Below are positions 11,948 to 23,034 of a DNA stretch of 64,000 bases, in pieces. The position numbers were made by a program, and so were the translations under genes. A model generated the notes under the pieces. That model saw only the letters and a list, made by a program, of their open reading frames with translations. It did not search any database and was not told the origin of the DNA. The first letter of the stretch is position 1. Each line of letters begins with the position of its first letter. This stretch comes from Actinostola sp. cb2023 (Eukaryota > Cnidaria > Anthozoa > Actiniaria > Actinostolidae): assembly GCA_033675265.1 (NCBI GenBank), contig JAUJYZ010000284.1, forward strand, positions 38,501 through 102,500. The letters run 5' to 3'.

Positions 11948-12394
11948 TAGTCGGCTTGCGTGGGCCGAGTGCTTTAACCGGCGACAGCCTTTATGAAACA
12001 GGTCTATCCACAGGATATCCACAGTGGGAAGTGCAAATGTCAGTCTAAACCATTGTACAAAATCCATTAAAATCCCATGCATTACTAGGAAAGGAGACCG
12101 CGTAGCGATACCCTGGGTACCAGAGGGTAGCGTAGCACTTGTGAAACAGATCAGAAAATTTGGGTCTATAAAGGGATCAAATTTCACTTTTTCCCACATG
12201 GGCAAAAACAATATTGTTATTGACTGTAGTTCCTGAAAACAAATCTGCTGTTCAGTACGAATGAGACATGTTCATTAATGCTTCAATTTTTGCGGAGTGC
12301 TATAAAGATACCCATATATCGTTCTTCTCAGCGTTAGACCACGGCCTGCTGCCAAGGCTGTCAAGGCTGGCCTTGTCGTTCAGCTGGTAGACCA

Positions 12395-13300
12395 CAGGCA
12401 TACCAGACTCAATGTTTGTTTTGTGGGGTTCCTGAATTTGTTTGAATTTAGGTACAGTATGTGGTTCTAATTGTGAACACTTTTCAGTAAAAGTGCCGTT
12501 TTTATACAGTAAAGTTAAGATCGACCAAAAATATTTTACCCGAGCAAATATTGATTTATTTTCAATATTCAATGCTATTTTGGGCTTCCTGACATTTATT
12601 CCGCGCAAAATTTCAACTTTGATTCAAAGTAAGCTGACAACTGTTGTTTACAAAATCGAATTTTAAGCGCGCCTTTAAGATTCTCAGTGGCAAAGTTCGC
12701 ATATTTTCTTTCTAAAAACGCAAATTAAGTATGGAGTTTGTTTTTATATGAGCTAAAAGGTAAATAATAACACTTTTCTTTACAAAACAATAATTGCAAG
12801 GCTAGAAATCGATAATAATCACACAATATTAAGCCAATAAAAAGCAAGCCCAAAGTGTTCACAATTACAAACATCTGTTCACAATTAGAACTACCAACGG
12901 ACATGATATAATAAAATATATTTAGAAAAGTTCAATAATAAATACAACGAAACTTAATCACATGTTAGCTGAAGTGTAGAGCTAATTAATAGCAAAGGTT
13001 CAGGATAATCGTACCATATGTTGACGAGAAATAACATGAAGTGCAAAAAGTGTTCACAATTAGAACCACATACTGTACTTTTGAAGTTCGATTTTCGCGT
13101 CTTCTTTTTCTTCTGAAATTTCAAATATCGAATAAAAAGAAACTTCAATCCTTATATTTCTCAGAAATGTGTGTTATTGAACTTCAAAAGTACCTAAATT
13201 CAAACAAATTCCGTCGACCGAAGACCGTAATACTACCACAGGAACCCCACAAAACAAACATCGAGTCTGGTATGCCTGTGGGTAGACCATCAATGATCAG
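12395..13300. repeat. Inverted repeat around a repeated GTGTTCACAATTAGAA motif
   Basis: The segment 12400-12480 is repeated in reverse complement at about 13040-13085 and 13186-13290. Both arms contain CCCCACAAAACAAACAT and TCTGGTATGCCTGTGG. Relative to the left arm, the right one has an extra stretch of about 34 bp between AACAAATT and CAGGAACC. Matching amino-acid strings appear on opposite strands only because of this symmetry. Confidence 0.55.
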
Positions 13301-13559
13301 TTCCGAGTCGTGGATTCCAATTGGGGTCAGACATTTTTGTTCTCTTCCTCCTTTCTTTCTTTCTCAGAAGAACTTGATGGGTATTTTTTTTATAGCACTT
13401 TAACTTTCCCTCATGCAATTTCTATCTAAAAATCTCATGATTGTTTAACTTTTTCCAGCTACGGAACGACGTCGACAAACCCTTTGTCGTTCAGTGTATT
13501 CCCATTGCAAATTTTAAGCATTACGTTTGTTCGCCGTCGACCAAGCTATCACTCTAATA

Positions 13560-13675
13560 TCCAACCTCATCACCAGAGCCCTCTCATCTCACTATGACAA
13601 AATGGCGGACGCACTTCTCTCGAGCGTCCGCCATTTTGAAAATAGAGAGATGAGAGGGCTCTGGGGAAGAGGATG
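13560..13675. mobile_element. Short foldback MITE
   Basis: The arms contain AGAGCCCTCTCATCTC and ATGGCGGACGC with their complements, giving a long hairpin of about 115 bp. TCTAATA is present on both sides (13553-13559 and 13676-13682) and could be the target duplication, about 7-8 bp. Confidence 0.6.
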
Positions 13676-13715
13676 TCTAATACAGAAAATATCTCGCAGA
13701 TACGCCGCACTCACA

Positions 13716-14752
13716 GATAAGCGGCACCTACAACAACAGATAAGCCGCATCTACAACAACAGATAAGCCGCACCTACAACAACAGATAAGCCGCACCTAC
13801 AACAACAGATAAGCCGCATCTACAACAACAGATAAGCCGCACCTACAACAACAGATAAGCCGCACCTACAACAACAGATAAGCCGCACCTACAACAACAG
13901 ATAAGCCGCACCTACAACATCAGATAAGCCACACCTACAACAACAGATAAGCCGCACCTACAACAACAGATAAGCCGCACCTACAACAACAGATAAGCCG
14001 CACCTACAACAACAGATAAGCCGCACCTACAACAACAGATAAGCCGCATCTACAACAACAGATAAGCCGCACCTACAACAACAGATAAGCCGCATCTACA
14101 ACAACAGATAAACCGCATCTACAACAACAGATAAGCCGCACCTACAACAACAGATACGCCGCATCTACAACAACAGATAAGCCGCACCTACAACAACAGA
14201 TAAGCCGCACCTACAACAACAGATAAGCCGCATCTACAACAACAGATAAGCCGCACCTACGACAACAGATAAGCCGCACCTACGACAACAGATAAGCCGC
14301 ACCTACAACAACAGATAAGCCGCACCTACAACAACAGATAAGCCGCACCTACAACAACAGATAAGCCGCACCTACAACATCAGATAAGCCGCACCTACAA
14401 CAACAGATAAGCCGCACCTACAACAACAGATAAGCCGCACCTACAACAACAGATAAGCCGCACCTACAACAACAGATAAGCCGCACCTACAACAACAGAT
14501 AAGCCGCATCTACAACAACAGATAAGCCGCACCTACAACAACAGATAAGCCGCATCTACAACAACAGATAAACCGCATCTACAACAACAGATAAGCCGCA
14601 TCTACAACAACAGATAAGCCGCATCTACAACAACAGATAAGCCGCACCTACAACAACAGATAAGCCGCATCTACAACAACAGATAAGCCGCATCTACAAC
14701 AACAGATAAGCCGCATCTACAACAACAGATAAGCCGCACCTACAACAACACT
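13716..14752. repeat. 23-bp tandem satellite (about 45 copies)
   Basis: Head-to-tail 23-bp units with core CAGATAAGCCGCACCTACAA; the main polymorphism is CACC versus CATC. The unit contains GATAAGCCGCAC, which is also the terminal sequence of the MITE at about 32121-32303. The array ends in GCTTTTCTAAATTGCACTC followed by TA, identical to the right terminus of the MITE at 58557-58716. This suggests the satellite grew inside a DNA transposon. It ends about 145 bp before the GPCR start. Confidence 0.92.
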
Positions 14753-14897
14753 ACGCCGCAAGCTTTTCTAAATTGCACTCTACACACACACTTTATTAAC
14801 TATTACCTAGCGACAAATTACTCTGTAACTTGTTAAAAAGATCTTCTCATTTCCCTGTGTAGTTTGATAAAAAGCTAACCAACCTCAGCGCCATCTC

Positions 14898-15857
14898 ATG
14901 AACAATACTACCAGTAACACGACGACCAGGTCGTGGCAATGGGACCACGACTACGAGAATGCCAAGACGTGGATTCGCGGCATAACGGCTTTTTTAGTTC
15001 TCTTTGGAAACTCTGTCTGCCTGGCAGCATTCCTGGGTTCTAAATCTCTACGTAAACGCCCTCATTACTTACTGATACACCTGTGTCTGGCAGACTTCAT
15101 GGTCGGTATAAGCGTGCTTCTCAGACTCGTGGTCGATGTGTATTACTGGAAGTATGGCAGCGCGGATTTCGTGTTCGCGTCCTTTACATTCACGTTGGAC
15201 TATTTCTCCAACATCGCTTCCATCTACGTGCTAACATCGATTTCCGTAGAGCGTTTCCTAGCGATTGTATTCCCAATATTCCATCGTATGGCCGGGAAAG
15301 GGCTGTACTCGATGCTGATGGGGATTCCCTGGTGCTTGTCTTGCGTGACAACAGTCATTTATATATTCTCCAATCGAATGCGTTACATTGATATCGACAC
15401 GTTTGAGCTGACGTATCTACTCGTTATAACTACTCCTGTAGTCCTCATATTCCTCGCCTATTCCGTCATTCTCGTCAAAGTCCGAAAAAATCACGTACAA
15501 CAGCACAATCGTACTCGAGACTTGCGTGACCGAAAACTAGCTGTCACGCTTCTCATGGTCACGCTAGCATCGGTGTTTACCTGGGGTCCTTACAACGTGT
15601 ATTACGTACTGGCCTACTACTGTAACACTTGTGGGATCAAGTTCTCGAAGAAAGTATTTTTCTCGCTAATTGTACTTCAGTATTGGAATTCAGGCGTCAA
15701 TCTTGTAGTGTACTTCTACAGGATACCACAATTCAGACGCGTGGTGATGGGCTGTTGTAGAAAGCCGAAGGTTACCCCACAACACTCTGATAGTGGCAGT
15801 AAGCAGTGTGCTACACAACCTGATACTAAGAAAGAACACATCTCTACTCGACTTTGA
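14898..15857 (+). CDS. Class A (rhodopsin-like) G-protein-coupled receptor, intronless
   Basis: A 319-residue seven-helix receptor in one exon. The ATG is preceded by an in-frame TAA 36 bp upstream, so the start is secure. The N-terminus has glycosylation sequons (NNTT, NTT). Landmarks: GN at 37-38 (helix 1), LAD with D66 (helix 2), the DRY-equivalent ERF at 118-120 (helix 3), WGP at 229-231 (helix 6) and NLVVY at 268-272, followed by YRIPQFRR (helix 7 and helix 8). A CC pair (286-287) after helix 8 is a possible palmitoylation site. Oddities: no cysteine at the usual top of helix 3 and none in extracellular loop 2, so the canonical disulfide is missing, as is known for melanocortin, lysophospholipid and cannabinoid receptors. 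The NPxxY proline is leucine (L269). Single-exon receptors of this size are common in early-branching animals. Ligand and G-protein coupling cannot be told from sequence. Confidence 0.9.
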   Translation: MNNTTSNTTTRSWQWDHDYENAKTWIRGITAFLVLFGNSVCLAAFLGSKSLRKRPHYLLIHLCLADFMVGISVLLRLVVDVYYWKYGSADFVFASFTFTLDYFSNIASIYVLTSISVERFLAIVFPIFHRMAGKGLYSMLMGIPWCLSCVTTVIYIFSNRMRYIDIDTFELTYLLVITTPVVLIFLAYSVILVKVRKNHVQQHNRTRDLRDRKLAVTLLMVTLASVFTWGPYNVYYVLAYYCNTCGIKFSKKVFFSLIVLQYWNSGVNLVVYFYRIPQFRRVVMGCCRKPKVTPQHSDSGSKQCATQPDTKKEHISTRL

Positions 15858-15929
15858 ACTAATTGCTGAGTTGCACGTGACGTCGTTAGTACCCACTCCC
15901 CCTCCCCCAACGTGGTCTAATGGGATGGG

Positions 15930-16062
15930 GGTATACTACTGATGTCATGGTGGCCATGTTGGATCCCGATAACAAAGCATTCCTCATTAGCTTCTCTTGT
16001 TTGTACCACCAACATGGCCGCTGCGTCTTTGTACTTTAATCTCTTGATTGCAAACCAGAAAT
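15930..16062. mobile_element. MITE, copy 1 of a two-copy family
   Basis: Imperfect inverted repeat around ATGGTGGCCATGTTGG and CCAACATGGCCGC, with middle ATAACAAAGCATTCCTCATT. The same structure occurs at about 32391-32540 inside the EPSTI1-like gene. It begins about 70 bp past the GPCR stop codon. Confidence 0.6.
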
Positions 16063-16156
16063 ACAACGTGATGTATCGTGTACTGGGTTAAAAACTATGT
16101 GAATCACATAATCAATACTGTAACAATTATATTGTACCCTTGTTACCAGAGGCTAT

Positions 16157-17115
<959 letters not shown>

Positions 17116-17294
17116 CTCTCTCGAGCCGTAGGCGCTCTCGTAGAGTTTAGAGAGAGATAAAATAAGTCTCTGCTATCCAGGGTACACATTAACTGAACAG
17201 TGCTCACAATTCAGTAGAACCACGTACTGTAATTATTTACAAAATACTTAGACCAATGGAAAAACATATTGTGATATCACTAGCAATAGCAACA

Positions 17295-17714
17295 TTAGCC
17301 ATTACCAAAACGAGCAGGGGACTGGGACTAAGTCCGTAAAACTAATTCAATAAGAAACTAGCAAAATTGAGCATCATTTTCTGAGAGAGCAGACCAAACT
17401 TAGCTAGTCTGGAAAGTTTGGTGAACTTTGGCTTACTTTTGACGATGCTAGAGGGCATCAAAGATGTCTATTTTCACATACAATCTCTGTAATTTTTTGA
17501 CGTTGTCCAGCCAAACCATACATTCACTGTAAAATTTTGGCTGGACAACACAATTTCAAAAGTTTATAAGTTCGACAGGATTCGCTCAAATCACATCAAA
17601 TTGTGCACAGATGCTAATTTCAACATGCTGTTTCATGTCATGAACTTAATTTCGTAATTGCATTAATTCTAATAAACTCGTTCCCAGTCCCCTGCTCGTT
17701 TAGGTAATGGCTAA
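17295..17714. mobile_element. Inverted-repeat element related to the 8.2-9.5 kb outer element
   Basis: Left end TTAGCCATTACCAAAACGAG with GAGCAGGGGACTGGGA; right end TCCCAGTCCCCTGCTCG followed by GGTAATGGCTAA. It shares the GGACTGGGAACGAG subterminal block with the 8218-9483 element, so they belong to one family. Another fragment (CTCGTTCCCAGTCGTT) is at about 17786. Non-coding. Confidence 0.65.
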
Positions 17715-18008
17715 TTAACTAGTACACACAAGTGAGTGCTCTGATTGGGCACGAATTACGTCATACGAACTAATTCCAATAGTTGACTCGTTCCCAGTCG
17801 TTAAACTTAATGCGCGCAATGGAGTTTGGGAAATATCAGTCTGCTCACGAAGGATTCTGGGAAGGCGTTGGATTTTTACTTCCTTCCCGTGAAGCTCCGC
17901 GAGCGCTTTCTCACGGAAGCGACTGCATGCGTACGAGTCTGATAAGAAGTGATCTACGAAAATGGCCAAAATCTTCGCACGAAAGTTTTTCGCGAAAATG
18001 TGTGATTC

Positions 18009-18276
18009 CAGGAGCCCATAAGTAGGAGCATCCATGTAGCAAAAAAATATGTCACGGCGTTTGAACGAGTTTGGCTATCTTTAGAAGAGTTGCGGCAAAT
18101 AAAACGAGTTGCTGCAAATAAAACGAGTTGCTGCAAATAAAACCGGAAGTGCACAGTGATTGGTCAATTTCGAGAAATCGTGTTCTAAAAATAGCCAAAC
18201 TTGTTCAAACGCCGTCCCATAGACCAGGCATAGACCCAATATGTAGCATGGATGCTCCTATACTTATGGGCTCCTG
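18009..18276. mobile_element. hAT-like MITE, CAGGAGCCCATAAG family, copy 1
   Basis: Terminal inverted repeats CAGGAGCCCATAAGTAGGAG and the complement at the right end. The flanking duplication is imperfect (TGATTC on both sides). A second, longer copy with a perfect 8-bp duplication is at 39569-40104. Non-coding, with an interior of ACGAGTT(T/G)-type short repeats. Confidence 0.7.
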
Positions 18277-18944
18277 CTGATTCCTACGAATACAAAAGGC
18301 ACAAAATTCAGTTTAATGATAAGAGTTTCTGCAATACATTTATCGTTTATTGACGTTTCACACTGAGAAATTTCGTCCACTGGAGACGTTAAAATGGCGA
18401 CCGAAATTTAAATTACTCATTTAGAATCATGCCTTCTGCGCTACGTACAGTGTATGCAAACTTCTCTGATATTCACCTGTGTAATTATACTAAAACAATT
18501 ATTCGCCTCAGGTTTAGTGAATATTGGTGATTATCCTATACATATTACATCTCAGCCAATCAGAGCTCACCATTTCTATGAAATACAGAGCGGTATTTCA
18601 TAGTTTGTATTAGCCAATCAAAACGTTGTAAATTTTCCCGCCTTTTTCTTCCACAGACGCGCTCGCGTCGCGTTGTTACATTTACCAATCTTATTTGCAT
18701 GAAAATTGTTTTTTTTCGAAATCCAAACTCATTAAAAGCGATTCAAATTAAGCGTTATTAGCATGAAAATTGTTTTTTAATTGTTGATGTAAAAGTATAG
18801 GATAATATGGTTAAAAGGCTCGTTGTATACTAAAATAATATAATTTTTTCGTGATATATCCGCCCGTATTCTATAGAAAACCATGGAATAACCAATAAAT
18901 ATTCACCAAATATGGCACTAATAAAAAGCCTGAGACGAATAATG

Positions 18945-19152
18945 TAACTCCTTTCTACAGTTCCCGGCGCCATCTTGAAAGGTAGCCGTGCCTTTGCATC
19001 TAAGCGAGACCAATGATAGAGACGTGAATAATATTATTGTCCAAGGTGTTGAAAAAGTTCTCTATCATTGCAAGGTCATCGTAGGTCTCGCTTCGATGCA
19101 AAGGCACGGCTACCTTTCAAGATGGCGCAGGGAACTGTAGAAAGGAGTATTG
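18945..19152. repeat. Inverted repeat (MITE-like)
   Basis: Arms of about 80 bp contain AAGGTAGCCGTGCCTTTGC and CTCTATCATTG with their complements. The left arm starts at CTCCTTTCTACAGTTCCC. No coding capacity. Confidence 0.65.
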
Positions 19153-19401
19153 TCGGTTCAATGTAGAAATGACCGAACATAGTTTTATGCTTGGAACTGC
19201 TTACTACAGGCAACTAGGATTTCGGCTCATGAATTTGTAGGCCTGGATAATGAGTAGGAATCAGGGGAAAATTACTATGTAATTTTGAATGTTGATTTTT
19301 GTGATACGAGCGAAATTCAAAACATCCTTCGTACGCGTTGTGCGACTGTGAAAATCGTATAGATAACTACCGAATGCGAAAAATATGGACACATTCGTCT
19401 A

Positions 19402-19638
19402 TTACAACTGTTTTAGACGTAATATTACAATTTCTTCATTGACTTTGCAGTTGAAATGTGACTTTATTAAGAAAATCATTTTATCCCATTGTTCAGCCAT
19501 GCACAACCATTGTCCACCATATTGAAACTCATTATTATTCAAAAATTGAGGGCGAGGCAATGCCCTTTTATACAATCCAGTGAATCGAAAACTATAAACA
19601 TGCTCTCGCGATTCTCTTATCATCATTGATCGTGCCAA
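19402..19638 (-). other. Unassigned open frame, low support
   Basis: A 78-codon minus-strand frame with a fairly protein-like composition (RALPRPQFLNNNEFQYGG) outside the obvious repeats. No family recognised, and no convincing splice context was established. Confidence 0.15.
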
Positions 19639-19805
19639 TTCTACATTTCAAAAACCTAAAGGTCTTTACACATCCATCGGGATTCTATAACTGTATATAT
19701 TACTCACTCTATGCTTCATCACAACTGAAAATGCCGAAACGTATATTGTAACAAAAAAGAACTAAAGAGTTTCGTGTTATTTCCTTAAAATAAGTGTAAA
19801 ATTAA

Positions 19806-19935
19806 GGAATGGTCAACGCTTAGCGTGCGTCCATCGAGTTATGGAGCACGCGGGAATTTGGGAGAGCACAAGTGCTCTCCCAAATTCCCAAGTGCTCCAT
19901 AAACTCGATGGACGCACAGCTAAAGCGTTGACCAT
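19806..19935. repeat. Near-perfect palindrome of about 130 bp
   Basis: AATGGTCAACGCTTAGCG pairs with its complement (CTAAAGCGTTGACCATT), and the centre is GAGAGCACAAGTGCTCTC. A related palindrome with ATCGAGTTATAGAAGCAC lies at about 31165-31295, so this is a repeat family. Confidence 0.75.
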
Positions 19936-20510
19936 TTCTTTTATAACATAGTCACTGCAAATTCAAATAAAACGATTTGATTTTAATCAATTTTTTTCCG
20001 ATTGAATTCAGAGCGCGCGCTATGCCGATGACGTGAGCGTGTGTCCATGGGCGCGAGCGTGTGTCCGTGGGCTTACGGACACACGCTAACCAACCAATCA
20101 GAGCGCGCGTTATATCATACCTATGTTATAATACCAATTGATATCTATATTTGCTGAGACCATGTACATCTATCTATACAATACAAAGTTTATAGCACAC
20201 AGACAGACCTCTAGTCATCAGTGTTGTCTGAGCACAGTGTATGGTCGTACTGCGAGCAGTCGCTCAGTTTTCCCTCCTCTTTAATGCCGTGTTTACACTT
20301 CAGCGCTTTCCAAATTAGAAAACTATTGTGGTTTTCTGATTTGTACTTTGGTAAAGCACCCAAATGTAAGCCATGGACTCAGTCAAACGAGAGTAAAACA
20401 ATCCTGGAGGATTATTTTCTAGACGGGGTTCTTCCTATATTCGGCTGGTAGGGGAATAATCTGCGATCCGTTATTTTTTAAGGTTTGGTCAAGTGAAATC
20501 CATGTTTTTA

Positions 20511-21010
20511 TAAAGTGCATATGACATGAAAGTTTTTATTGGCCTCAATTATGCAGATTATTGGTAGTATCAAAGAAAACATAATCAATTTTCTGTGAAA
20601 TGATTGCTTTGAAAGATATTTTCGAAAAATACATCAGCTGTTATGTTTGAAGAGCCTCAAAAATAACCAAAATAGTCATACTTTTGTCCGACCATAAGAC
20701 AAAAACATAAACAGGTAAAGCTTGTAACTTTTTTGGTGTTTAAAGTATAATTATATCTGTACTTTTAATCTACTTCAAATTGTTTATTGTTCTTTTCGTT
20801 TTCTAGCACAAAAAGCGATCGATATTTGCCATGATTTCAATGAAACCAGGGTGCGATCAAACAACGCGACGTCACACTTCGCAACATGTTTTTCACAAAT
20901 ATCAGTCTAAAAGCAATAATTTAATCAAAAATTATTTGTGATATTATTATTTCCATCACTTATCTATGTTATAAAATGAAAAAAATGTTTTTGTGTCATA
21001 TGCACTTTAA
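20511..21010. mobile_element. Inverted-repeat element with AGTGCATATGAC ends
   Basis: Ends AAAGTGCATATGAC and GTCATATGCACTTT are 500 bp apart. The right end abuts TTAA. The AGTGC start resembles that of the 21508-22870 element. No coding capacity recognised. Confidence 0.5.
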
Positions 21011-21217
21011 AGAGCTGGTATTTTTGGGGGGGGTATGAAACTTGGAACAAGCGCGTTCCGTCTTGAATAGCGGTATCCCGGGGAGCGATCCGATGGTGAT
21101 TTTTAGACCATAGGTATTTTTTTAAGCTGGGAATTTTTTCACGGTTTGGTATATTTTTTAGAATATTTGATTTTGCTCTCGTCCGACTGAGACTGGAGAG
21201 AAAAGAGGGACCACATT

Positions 21218-21375
21218 TCAACCTAAAAGTTGTCTTACACCTTCAATGGATCCTTGTGCGAGTAGAACCTCCATCAGAGATGAAGGATTACATTCAGGAT
21301 ACATCCTGCATAATTCTACCAATCTATCATCATCGCCATCATCATCATAATCATCATCGGTTCCAGCATGTGTAT
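21218..21375 (-). CDS. Possible terminal exon encoding a CUE-like domain
   Basis: The minus-strand frame reads an acidic tract (DDDYDDDGDDD) and then LVELCRMYPECNPSSLMEVL continuing to SIEGVRQLLG and a stop (TGA). This follows the CUE ubiquitin-binding pattern: a hydrophobic run, an MFP-like motif (here MYP), a spaced vL and a terminal dileucine. A splice acceptor (atgcag) ends at 21376, with an alternative (ctacag) 15 bp further upstream. The segment lies in the short unique gap between two inverted-repeat elements. No upstream exons were identified, so gene identity is open. CUE domains bind ubiquitin (known); the assignment here is from pattern only. Confidence 0.4.
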
Positions 21376-21507
21376 CTGCATGAACATATTCTGTAGTTAA
21401 CAAATAAAGTGTTAATATGGTTACCACAAGGATCTCATACAAGTACAATATATTTGCCGCTTGGGGAGGGGGATAGCAGCCTTTTTGCAATCGAGTGTAT
21501 ATATTAA

Positions 21508-22870
21508 AGTGCTACTTAGACGAAAATCGATCGAAATTTAATTTAGCTGAAACTTCATTGAATAATTCTTCAAGGGTCTAATAATAACTAGTTAAAATCT
21601 TTTTTCGATATTCCAGAGGGAAGTACTATATTTTTATGAATCTTTAGAGGTGTCAGTGACGTCATCTACTCAACCCAACATTCAGCTCCATACATTTCTT
21701 TGTATTTTGTGAGTCAAAATATCTCAATGTTTTGTTCAGATAACAGCTCTGCATTGAAGACAACTGGTCAGACAATCAATCCTAAGCACAAATAATGTAA
21801 GAAAACTCTTTCACCCAAACTTTTAGCTTCATAGAAATAAAATAATTCAAGAAACTAAACACAAAGAAATGTATGGAGCCAAGCTGTGTTGATTGTTAGG
21901 GTTGAGTAGATGACCTCACTGACACTTCTAAAGATTCATAAAAATGGAATACTTCCCATAGGAATTTTGAGAAAACACATTAAGAGTGACTGTCCATAAT
22001 TTTCGACTAAAGAGTGCAGAACGGAAAATTCGAATTCCTTCAAATTTAGTCAGAATGTAGGTCTAGGTGAACTCATTATACTGTGTAAGTTTTATTTGAA
22101 TCGGGTAATTATATTAGGAGAACGACGCCGATATTCGATTTTTGGGATCACTTCCGGTTTTGAGTGGCGATTTCACGGTACTCGTAAAACCAACAATAAC
22201 AAATAATTTTCTAACTTTCGATGAACAAATGATATCATTTCGGGAAAGTGAGATAATGTCTAACATTTTTTCGTGTTTATCGAAGATCTTTAACAAAAAA
22301 TAAATATTTTATCGATTTTCAAATTATTTTCACATTTTTAGCGTTTTTTCAAAGGTTATATTGACAGGCTAATATCTCCACTGGTACATCGATCCAAATA
22401 TAGAAAGTATACCTCAGCCAAAGAATACTATTTCGTCTTGTAATATGTCGAATAAAATTCTTGGGCAACTCACAAATTGAAATTCTAGAAGACCAAATGT
22501 AACCCCCATTTATGCGAAAAAAACACGACTTGGGAGGTCACGCTTGGGGAAAAGACAATTATTTAGTCAGTTAAACCGTTCAATGTATTGGAAATAAATT
22601 CAATCAGACCAAAGCGAATACTTGTATTGACATTTTGAAAGCGTTTCAAAGCATTGTGAGAAAAGACGAAACTTTTAGAAAAAATATTACACGTTCCTGG
22701 AGGGTCGAAAGCTTCGTTGACGGTTGAGTTGGAATCTCGACTGATTAGCTTGGCTCAATACCTTGTTTTGAGTCGATAATGTTCAAGGAATATAATGCAG
22801 TGATTGTATGGCTCTTTGAGATTATTTCAGTGAAGTTTCAGCTAAGTTAAATTTCACTTTAAGTAGCACT
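21508..22870. mobile_element. TTAA-bounded inverted-repeat element with a nested foldback
   Basis: Ends AGTGCTACTTA and TAAGTAGCACT are each next to TTAA (21504-21507 and 22871-22874). A second inverted repeat, about 21610-21965, is nested inside, with arms containing GTGTCAGTGACGTCATCTAC and ATACATTTCTTTGT. No transposase recognised. Confidence 0.65.
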
Positions 22871-23034
22871 TTAAGGGTGAAAGGTGCAACCCTGAAGGAT
22901 CATGGGGGTTTCTATTTGAACGACTTTTACTAAACAAGAACATTGTGGTAAAGCAAATTCAAGTGACATTCAAAATGAGATGGCCAATGTTTTTGTTGAA
23001 ATGTCAGGGATTTCGGGTAGAAAGACTTGGTAAA

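Noticed and set aside
13716..14752. CRISPR-like regular array
   Set aside because: No unique spacers; contiguous 23-bp satellite in a eukaryotic genome.
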